Positions 6,497 through 13,397 of a DNA stretch of 23,920 nucleotides are shown piece by piece. Numbering within the stretch: the stretch's first letter is position 1; every line of letters starts with the position of its first letter. Source of the DNA: JAIOSM01 sp023143455 (GTDB lineage Bacteria; Desulfobacterota; Desulfobacteria; Desulfobacterales; Desulfobacteraceae); NCBI GenBank assembly GCA_030632885.1, contig DAOVTW010000052.1, forward strand, positions 1 to 23,920. Direction: 5' to 3'. A program made the position numbers and the translations under genes. Below the pieces are notes generated by a model. The model made no database searches, was not told the DNA's origin, and saw only the letters and a list, made by a program, of their open reading frames with translations.

Positions 6497-8398
6497 ATGC
6501 TGGGTTATCTAAGAGAACGATCTGGGTCATGGATTATCAAAATTATTCTTGGTTTTATTATTATTATTTTTGCATTTTTTTTCGGTGTTGGTGGTTTTGG
6601 ACCAAAAGGTCAAGGTCCTGTTGCAATGGTTAATGATCAGGCAATATCTTTTGAGGAATATAAACAATCCTATGAATCAATTGTAGAACAATACCGTACA
6701 AGATTAGGTGATAATTACGACCCAAAAATCCTTGAACAGTATAATGTTAAACAAAATGCACTTGACAGGCTTATCGAGGAAAAGCTTGTATTAATAGCTG
6801 CAAAAAACTTTGGGGTAAAAGCTTCAGGTAAAGAAATTGCTGATTCATTAAAAGAGCTTTCTTTTTTTCAGACAGATAGTATTTTTGATTTTGACAAGTA
6901 TAAGAAAGTGCTTGCGAATAATTCAATGACTCCTGAAATGTTTGAATTAAGCCAGAAGAAATTAATAACCCAACAAAAAATCAGAAACCTTATTTTTGAT
7001 ACTGTAATTGTCTCAGATATGGAAGCATTAAAGTGGCATAAGTATTTAAATACAAAAGTAAGCATTAACTATATAAAGTTTGATCCTGTTGCATACACAG
7101 AGATCAACCCTTCCCATGAAGCGGTCAAGAATTATTATATTGATAACAGGGAAAACTACAAAACAGATGTTAAATTAAATGTTGAATATCTTAAATTTTC
7201 TACTGAAGATTATAAAGAAAAGATTAAAACTACCAATAAAGAGCTTGAAGAATATTATGAAGAAAATTCTCAACTATATAATATCCCGGAAAAAGTTGAG
7301 GCTCGTCATATTTTAATTAAAACAGATCAAGCTTTAGATAAAAATAAAATTGAAGAAAAAAGAAAAGAAGCCATGAAAATTTATGAAATGGCTATAGACA
7401 AAGAAAACAAATTTGAAGAACTTGCAAAAAAATATTCTGAGGGACCAAGCAATTCTAATGGTGGATATCTTGGCTCATTTGCAAAAGATGAGATGGTTGA
7501 ACCTTTTTCTGATAAGGCTTTCTCAATGAAAGCAGGAGAAATAAGTGAGCCTGTTAAAACAAGATTTGGATGGCATATTATTAAAGTTTTAGCAAAACTG
7601 GAACCGTCAAAGAAATTTTTTAATGATGCCAAAGATGAGATTGAAAAAATCATTTTAGAGAAAAAAATATCTGATCTTGCGTATTACGATGCAGGTGATG
7701 CTTTTGATGCTGTTATTGATGGGGATTCTCTTGAACAGGCAGGTTTAATTACTAAGAGAAAAGTTTTGGAAATGGGACCATTTACAGAAAATGGAGCGGG
7801 AATAGGCTCTATTGATAATAGTAAATTTGCTAAAGCTGCGTTCTCAACTATGATCAATGAAATAAGCAACATTGTCGAGATTGACAATTCATATTATCTG
7901 ATTAAACCAATTGAGAGAATAGAACCTGAAGTTATTGAATTTGAAGTTATACAAGAAAAAGTTAAAGCAGATATTATAGTAAAGATGCAAAATGAAAAAG
8001 CAGAAAAACTTTCCAATGATATTCTTTTATTGTCAAAAGAAAATAAAACATTGTCTGAAATAGCGAAAAACCAGAATTTAAAATTAGAAACCAGTGAATT
8101 GTTTGGCAGGAATGGTTATATCCCTGAGATTGGCTACACACCAAGTATTTCAGAAGCTTCATTTAAGCTTGCAAAAATGGATGAGATATACTTAAAAACA
8201 TTAAAAATGGATAATATTTTCTACGTTATTTCATTAAAAGAGAAATCTGTTCCCAAAGATTTTAAAGATGCTGAAGAAGGAAAAACAATTAAAGCAAAGC
8301 TTGAAGATCAGAAAAAAAATACAATATATTCCGCCTGGATAGGTAAACTCAAAACTGTCAATGAAGTAAAGATCATGATGCCAGAACTTTTTAAATAA
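6497..8398 (+). CDS. ppiD: Membrane-anchored peptidyl-prolyl isomerase/chaperone, PpiD/SurA-like
   Basis: A 633-residue periplasmic folding factor anchored by one N-terminal helix (about 12-33), as in PpiD, whose family helps newly exported proteins leave the Sec translocon. A SurA_N-type chaperone region (about 40-190) precedes one parvulin (PPIC) domain (about 268-365) that begins EARHILIKT, has the GGYLGSF turn and ends with GWHIIKVL. A second, diverged segment follows to the C-terminus, ending with the basic/Met-rich EVKIMMPELFK seen in PpiD proteins. The start is the ATG at 6497 with AAGGAG six bases upstream; a TTG at 6476 in the same frame would include the ribosome site in the protein. 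It is co-transcribed with the M16 protease gene 16 bp downstream. Confidence 0.9.
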   Translation: MLGYLRERSGSWIIKIILGFIIIIFAFFFGVGGFGPKGQGPVAMVNDQAISFEEYKQSYESIVEQYRTRLGDNYDPKILEQYNVKQNALDRLIEEKLVLIAAKNFGVKASGKEIADSLKELSFFQTDSIFDFDKYKKVLANNSMTPEMFELSQKKLITQQKIRNLIFDTVIVSDMEALKWHKYLNTKVSINYIKFDPVAYTEINPSHEAVKNYYIDNRENYKTDVKLNVEYLKFSTEDYKEKIKTTNKELEEYYEENSQLYNIPEKVEARHILIKTDQALDKNKIEEKRKEAMKIYEMAIDKENKFEELAKKYSEGPSNSNGGYLGSFAKDEMVEPFSDKAFSMKAGEISEPVKTRFGWHIIKVLAKLEPSKKFFNDAKDEIEKIILEKKISDLAYYDAGDAFDAVIDGDSLEQAGLITKRKVLEMGPFTENGAGIGSIDNSKFAKAAFSTMINEISNIVEIDNSYYLIKPIERIEPEVIEFEVIQEKVKADIIVKMQNEKAEKLSNDILLLSKENKTLSEIAKNQNLKLETSELFGRNGYIPEIGYTPSISEASFKLAKMDEIYLKTLKMDNIFYVISLKEKSVPKDFKDAEEGKTIKAKLEDQKKNTIYSAWIGKLKTVNEVKIMMPELFK

Positions 8399-8414
8399 AA
8401 AGGACAGAGTTCAT

Positions 8415-11282
8415 ATGATAAGAAAATCTTTCTTATTAGTAAGTCTTACTTTAATCGTCCTTATCTTTGGATCGTGTTCAGCTTTTGTGTACAAAAATCA
8501 AGCTAGATTAAACCCAATTAATGTTAATTTTGAGCTTGAACCTGATCCTGAATTAATTCATGGTACTTTAGACAATGGGTTCAGATACTATCTTTATAAA
8601 AATCTCACTCCTGAAAACAGAGTAAACATACATCTTAATGTTCTTTCAGGATCTATTAATGAAAAGGATAACCAAAGAGGGTTAGCCCATTATCTTGAGC
8701 ATATGCTCTTTAATGGTTCAACTCATTTTAAACCTGGGCAATTGGTTGAATATTTTCAATCAATTGGAATGGATTTCGGATCTGATGCTAATGCGCATAC
8801 AGGCTTTTTTGAAACTGTATATGATCTTTCATTACCCAAGGGTGATAAAAAAAGTTTAGAAGACGCCTTGATAGTTATTGATGATTATGCCCAAGGAGCA
8901 CTTCTCTTAGACTCTGAAATAGACCGAGAGCGTGGTATTATCCTTGCTGAAAAACGTGACAGAGACTCAGTCGCATATCGCACTTTTAAAGCATCTTTCA
9001 ATTTTGAATTGCCTGGGTCAAAGATTATTGAAAGATATCCCATTGGTGTTACAAAAATTATTAACAAGGCTGATAAAGCCTTACTTAAAGATTTTTATGA
9101 TACCTGGTACTGCCCGGATAATATGATTTTAATAATGGTAGGTGATTTTGATGAATCTGTTGTTGAAAAACTTATAAAAAAAAGATTTTCCGGTCTAAAA
9201 GCAAGAGGGGAAAAAGGGTTATTATCTGAAAATACCTTTAATTTTCATAAAGGGATTAAAACCTTTTATCATTATGAGTCTGAAGCAGGTAATACTGATA
9301 TTACGATTGAAACTGTTTCAAGAGTTGATTTTGAACCACAGACACTTGATAGTCTGAAAAAACAAATTAAAAAAAATATTGGCACTTCAATATTAAACAA
9401 TCGATTGTCAAGATTGTTGGGAAACAAAGAAACATTATTTTCTGAAATAGGTGCTAATTCAGGTGTTTTGCTTAAAAATATTGCCTTTGCATCTATTTGG
9501 GCAAAAACAACACCTGGTAAATGGAAAAATACTCTAGCAATTCTTGATAAGAACCTACGGTCAGCTTTAGATTTTGGGTTTACACAAAAAGAGCTTAATA
9601 GAGCAAAAGCTGAATATATCAACTCACTTGAAAATAAAGTAAAAAAATCAAGCACAAGAGAAAGCAAATATATTTCCTCAAGCATTATTTATCATTTAAA
9701 CAATAAAAAAGTTTTCCAGAAGGCTGAAACAAGATTAAAAATTTTAAAGCCTTTTATTCAATCGTTAGAAATTGATGATATAAACAAAAGCTTTATTGCT
9801 GCATGGGATAAAGAACATCGACTTGTGCTTGTAACCGGCAATAGCAAAATTGGACAAAACAAGGAAAACGCAGAGAAAATTATTCTTTCAGAATATAACA
9901 AAAGTATAAAAACCCCAGTAAACAAATACCAAGACTATAATAAAGTTGAATTTCCATATTTGCCGGAACCTGATGAACCAATTGGATCAAAAGGACAGGG
10001 AAAAGTTAAAACAAAAAGGGAAATACCTGAACTTGATATAATAACAATTGATTATACTAATTTAGTAAGGTTAAATCTAAAAAAGACTAATTTTAAAAAG
10101 GGTGAGTTTTTAATCAATCTTGCTATTAAAGGCGGAAAGGTAACTGAACCTGTAACAAAACCTGGTCTTTCAATGGTTTCAACAAACCTTTTGAATGAAA
10201 GTGGTTTAGGAAAAGTTGATAAAGAAGAGTTAAAAGAAATTCTTTCAGGCACCAGTGTTGATATAGGGTTTAATGTAGAAGGTGATAATTTCAGTTTTTC
10301 GGGTCAAGGAGAACCATCAGAGCTCAAACTTGTTTTTGAGTTAATTTATTCCTATTTAAAAGACCCAGGGTTTAAAGAAGAAAGCCTTGATCTTGTCAAA
10401 AGTCGTTATGAACAAAGGTTTAATTCATTATCAAAAACCCCAGCAGGTTTGATGCATATCAAAGGAAATCAATTCCTTGCAGGTGGTGATAATCGCTTTG
10501 GCTATCCAAGTATTGAACTAATAAATAAAATAACTATTCAGGATGTTAAAGAATGGCTCATACCTTTTTTTAAAAAAGCAAGTCTTGAAATTTCAATTGT
10601 CGGGGATTTTGACATAGAAAAAGCTGAAGAACTTACAACAAAATATTTTGGCACGTTAGCAAAACGAGATAATAACGGTCTTAAATTATTATCAAACAAT
10701 GTCCCAAAGTTTCCCGAAAGTAAAAAACTCGTACTGAGTATGGATACCAAAATTAAGAAATCAGAAATCAGATTGACTTTTTTAACAGATGATTTCTGGG
10801 ATATTTCCCAAACCAGAGCATTGAATCTGCTTGCCCGTGTTTTTTCTGAAAGAAATAGGAAAATTATTCGTGAGAAACTTGGACTTGCGTATTCTGCTTA
10901 TGCTTACAACCATCCATCTACTGTTTATGATAATTATGGTATTTTGCATGCTGTAGTTCTTGCAAACCCCGATGAAACTGATTTTGTATTGACTAATATG
11001 AAAGAGATTACTGTTTTGTTAGCTAAACATGGTGTGACTGAAAAAGAACTTGAACTTGTTAGGAAACCTGTATTGAGCTATATAAAGGATATACAGAAAA
11101 CAAATGCATACTGGCTTGATTCTGTTTTGTCAGACTCTCTTACACATCCTCAGAAATTTGAATGGGCACAAAATATTTCTAATGATTATTCATCAATCTC
11201 AGGCAAAACAATTTCTTTTTTAGCACAGAAGTTTTTAGATGTAGAGAAAAGTACAATAATTGTTATTAAACCTGCTCAATAA
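8415..11282 (+). CDS. M16 family zinc metalloprotease, PqqL-like lipoprotein
   Basis: A 955-residue pitrilysin-family protease with two tandem M16 units. The N-terminus is a lipoprotein signal with candidate lipobox FGSC and Cys21 as the lipidated residue, placing it in the periplasm or outer membrane. The active unit has the inverted zinc motif HYLEH (92-96; Glu95 is the probable catalytic base) with Glu172, 76 residues after His96, as probable third ligand. The HxxEHMLFNG context and total length resemble E. coli PqqL (M16B) rather than insulinase. The C-terminal half (about 520-955) is a non-catalytic M16 repeat. AGGA lies ten bases before the ATG, and the gene follows ppiD by 16 bp, so the two form an operon. 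The substrate is unknown; degradation of envelope peptides is an inference. Confidence 0.92.
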   Translation: MIRKSFLLVSLTLIVLIFGSCSAFVYKNQARLNPINVNFELEPDPELIHGTLDNGFRYYLYKNLTPENRVNIHLNVLSGSINEKDNQRGLAHYLEHMLFNGSTHFKPGQLVEYFQSIGMDFGSDANAHTGFFETVYDLSLPKGDKKSLEDALIVIDDYAQGALLLDSEIDRERGIILAEKRDRDSVAYRTFKASFNFELPGSKIIERYPIGVTKIINKADKALLKDFYDTWYCPDNMILIMVGDFDESVVEKLIKKRFSGLKARGEKGLLSENTFNFHKGIKTFYHYESEAGNTDITIETVSRVDFEPQTLDSLKKQIKKNIGTSILNNRLSRLLGNKETLFSEIGANSGVLLKNIAFASIWAKTTPGKWKNTLAILDKNLRSALDFGFTQKELNRAKAEYINSLENKVKKSSTRESKYISSSIIYHLNNKKVFQKAETRLKILKPFIQSLEIDDINKSFIAAWDKEHRLVLVTGNSKIGQNKENAEKIILSEYNKSIKTPVNKYQDYNKVEFPYLPEPDEPIGSKGQGKVKTKREIPELDIITIDYTNLVRLNLKKTNFKKGEFLINLAIKGGKVTEPVTKPGLSMVSTNLLNESGLGKVDKEELKEILSGTSVDIGFNVEGDNFSFSGQGEPSELKLVFELIYSYLKDPGFKEESLDLVKSRYEQRFNSLSKTPAGLMHIKGNQFLAGGDNRFGYPSIELINKITIQDVKEWLIPFFKKASLEISIVGDFDIEKAEELTTKYFGTLAKRDNNGLKLLSNNVPKFPESKKLVLSMDTKIKKSEIRLTFLTDDFWDISQTRALNLLARVFSERNRKIIREKLGLAYSAYAYNHPSTVYDNYGILHAVVLANPDETDFVLTNMKEITVLLAKHGVTEKELELVRKPVLSYIKDIQKTNAYWLDSVLSDSLTHPQKFEWAQNISNDYSSISGKTISFLAQKFLDVEKSTIIVIKPAQ

Positions 11283-11314
11283 CAATCAGATAGTTAACCT
11301 GATAAATGAATTGC

Positions 11315-11719
11315 CTATTGGATAGAGACACAGTCATTGGTTTCTATTGCATTGTTTCCAATATAATAATCCAGATCGAAAAGTTGTTTTAATTTAAGGT
11401 CAGTAAATTTAACATGTTTTATTCTTATCTTCATTGCACCAGAAGGTGACTCAGGAATTTCACAACCAGGTACTTCGTAATCTGCAACAGTTTTAAAATC
11501 GATATTGCCAACATAATATCCCATGCTGCTTAAAAACAGGGTCTCCTGCCTTTTGTTTTTATTCTTATCGGGTTTTGTATCAATATATTTGAATGCAAGC
11601 CCGCCCATACTTATATCCACAATTTGTCCTATCTTAGAGGAGTTCGGGCTAATGGTAGCATAAGAACCATTTTTAATAGAAAATCTTGTATGTTTTCGTC
11701 TTTCTGTTTGAGTAGCCAT
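11315..11719 (-). CDS. PilZ-domain protein, putative c-di-GMP receptor
   Basis: A 134-residue stand-alone PilZ protein. The two c-di-GMP-binding motifs are both present: RRKHTR (7-12, fitting RxxxR) and DISMGG (35-40, fitting D/NxSxxG). The rest is a beta-rich barrel with no further domain. Stand-alone PilZ proteins typically relay c-di-GMP to motility, polysaccharide or secretion machines; the partner cannot be inferred here. It lies 102 bp downstream of the asparaginase-like gene on the same strand and probably has its own promoter. It converges with the M16 gene, with only 32 bp between the stops and no obvious terminator. Confidence 0.9.
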   Translation of the reverse strand: MATQTERRKHTRFSIKNGSYATISPNSSKIGQIVDISMGGLAFKYIDTKPDKNKNKRQETLFLSSMGYYVGNIDFKTVADYEVPGCEIPESPSGAMKIRIKHVKFTDLKLKQLFDLDYYIGNNAIETNDCVSIQ

Positions 11720-11775
11720 ATGCTTAAATCTAATTAATCCATATTTGTAAAGTAGAATAACTTAATACAGGAAGA

Positions 11776-11802
11776 TTTATACTAGGTTCGGTTTGCAGTC
11801 AA
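11776..11802 (-). promoter_or_regulatory. Candidate promoter for the PilZ gene
   Basis: On the minus strand TTGACT (11797-11802) and TATAAA (11776-11781) are near-consensus boxes, but the 15-bp spacer is short. A start near 11769 would give a leader of about 50 nt to the ATG at 11719. It supports separate transcription of the PilZ gene from the upstream six-gene run. Confidence 0.35.
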
Positions 11803-11821
11803 CACGTTTTTAGTGATTTTT

Positions 11822-12304
11822 TCACTTTTCAATAAATTGTAATAGATCACGATTTTTTTGAATTTTTTCAGGATTGTATACCCGACCGTTAATACAGATA
11901 TATATCCCATTTTCAAGGACTTGAACTGCTGCTGTCGCACCACCTAAGTTAAAAAAAGCATCGCTTGACTTGAATTCAGCAGGCTCCATTGCACCGGTTA
12001 ATACTATAACTTTATTTTTAATTTCTTTTAGCACACTTGCAGTATTAATCATGGTGTCAGTGCCATGGGTAATTATTATTAACCTATTTTTCTCATTTTT
12101 AATAGCATTCAAAATAGTTATTCGATCTTCATCAGTAATATCGAGGGAATCTTTTCTGAAAAGAGGTTCGATCTCATAATCAAAATTAATTCTTGCATCT
12201 TTTAATATATTATCAACTTTAGGTTCTCCTACTTTATATTTGCTTAAATTATCAAAATAAATTTTATCTATTGTTCCACCAGTTGTAAAAAATTTAATTT
12301 TCAT
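11822..12304 (-). CDS. Single-domain asparaginase-like protein
   Basis: A 160-residue protein matching only the N-terminal catalytic domain of bacterial L-asparaginases (normally about 330 residues in two domains). The visible catalytic set is complete: Thr11 in TTGGTID (nucleophile), Tyr23 in YKVG (flexible lid), Thr82-Asp83 in THGTDTM and Lys98 before VIVLTGAMEP, matching T12, Y25, T89, D90 and K162 of E. coli AnsB. The C-terminal domain, which in the classical enzyme completes the active site of the partner subunit, is absent, and the frame ends in a normal stop rather than a break. A strong AAGGAGG (12312-12318) precedes the ATG by seven bases, and the start overlaps the recX stop by four bases. 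Amidase activity on Asn or another small amide is plausible but unproven. No signal peptide is seen. Confidence 0.85.
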   Translation of the reverse strand: MKIKFFTTGGTIDKIYFDNLSKYKVGEPKVDNILKDARINFDYEIEPLFRKDSLDITDEDRITILNAIKNEKNRLIIITHGTDTMINTASVLKEIKNKVIVLTGAMEPAEFKSSDAFFNLGGATAAVQVLENGIYICINGRVYNPEKIQKNRDLLQFIEK

Positions 12305-12795
12305 TTATCACCCTCCTTATTTTTAAAACCTTTGGAGATTTTTTCATAGGTTGCAAGAGAAATTTCCCAATTAAACCCACGATTTTTCAAGAAATTCATC
12401 ATTTTAGCCTTTAGTTGTTGTTGGTCAAGCTTAAGCCAGGTTGATAGTTTCGGATCAATTGCAGCAAGTGCAGATTGATATTCATCAATATCACTAATTG
12501 CTATTTCAATTATTGAATTTGAAATCCCCTTTTTTCTGAGCTCATATTGCAATGCAAATTTTGATTTTGGGCGTACTTTTTCCCTTGTAGAAACAAATTC
12601 CAATGCAAATTTTTTATCATCAATATACCCTTGTTCTTCTAACATAATAATAATTTCTGAAATAATATCATTGCTGAATTTTTTTTTATAAAGATTGTCC
12701 TTTATCTCTTTATGGCTTCTAGTTCTGATTGCTAAAAAGTTTATACTAAAATTATATGCTTTGGTTATTTCTTTTTGGGATTTTGAGTTTGTCAT
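12301..12795 (-). CDS. recX: Regulatory protein RecX
   Basis: A 164-residue helical protein of the RecX family, which binds RecA filaments and limits their growth. The three RecX tandem helical modules are visible: RSHKEIKDNLYKKKF followed by the hallmark EEQGYIDDKKFA, then KSKFALQYELRKKGIS, and a last module near the C-terminus (KAKMMNFLKNRGFNWE). Length is normal. Unusually for this family the gene is not beside recA; it is the fifth gene of the minus-strand run, nine bases after the thioesterase-like gene, with no Shine-Dalgarno, so translation probably depends on coupling. It overlaps the asparaginase-like gene by four bases (ATGA). Confidence 0.88.
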   Translation of the reverse strand: MTNSKSQKEITKAYNFSINFLAIRTRSHKEIKDNLYKKKFSNDIISEIIIMLEEQGYIDDKKFALEFVSTREKVRPKSKFALQYELRKKGISNSIIEIAISDIDEYQSALAAIDPKLSTWLKLDQQQLKAKMMNFLKNRGFNWEISLATYEKISKGFKNKEGDK

Positions 12796-12804
12796 TTTTT
12801 GAAT

Positions 12805-13397
12805 TTATAAAGGTTTCCAAATAATGTTTATTCTAGCAAGCTCGTGTTCATTAGTTTTTCCAAAGATAGAGTGATAAGTAATAAGACTATTAGATGTTTC
12901 ATTGATTTGTGCTTTTGATATAATCTGACCTGGATAAAATGATTCTTTTAAAAAAACTATATTGATTTTCTTTATGGTAAAATTTTTAAGTATATTTTCA
13001 GGTAGTGTTTCAACAGCCCATTCAACATATGTTGCATTATTGACATGCTTGTTTAAGTCAAGATCATGCATTTTGATTTTAAAAATATCTTTATGATCTG
13101 TTTTATTCACCTCTTGTAAATTATAAAAAAAGTGTTTTACATCTTTTGTGTTTTCACAAAGTATTTTCTCTGTCATAAATTTATCTAAATGGCATGGAGA
13201 TCCTGTTTGTTTATTAATAATTACCCAGAAAAGGTTTTCTTGGGCAAGATCTCGGCTAGAAATTTTAAGCTTAAATGCGTATTCAACTGCTATGTCCTGA
13301 AGTAAATTCATAATATTTACAATTTTGAGTTCACCTGTTTGTGAAATGTTTGAAAACGAATTTTTAATTGTTTTGTGTGAACATAATTGTATTTCAT
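12805..13397 (-). CDS. Acyl-ACP thioesterase-like protein with apparent frameshift and deleted first hotdog domain
   Basis: The body is recognisable as a FatA/FatB-type acyl-ACP thioesterase (double hotdog), which would release fatty acids from acyl carrier protein. The C-terminal hotdog is complete, with DLDLNKHVNN (catalytic Asn and His) and ESFYPGQ (a later Glu). The natural start is the ATG at 13397, which overlaps the asmA-like stop as ATGA and gives MKYNYVHTKQLKIRF. The conserved continuation SNISQTGELKIVNIMNLL lies in another frame, reached by one extra T at the four-T run (13353-13356); the unshifted frame stops after 26 codons. Corrected length is 197 residues against about 250 usual. 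After LFWV (about 13222) the sequence jumps to IINKQTGSPC, missing about 55 residues of the first hotdog. An open frame to a TTG at 13470 exists but would run into asmA. The gene may be decaying, or the frameshift may be a sequencing error. Confidence 0.75.

Noticed and set aside
9272..9685. Minus-strand 137-codon open frame inside the M16 protease gene
   Set aside because: Shadow frame; the plus-strand gene here is an intact M16 protein and the antisense product has no family features.
11285..11303. ATCAG/CTGAT stem between the convergent M16 and PilZ genes as a terminator
   Set aside because: Only five pairs, nine-base loop and no T-run.
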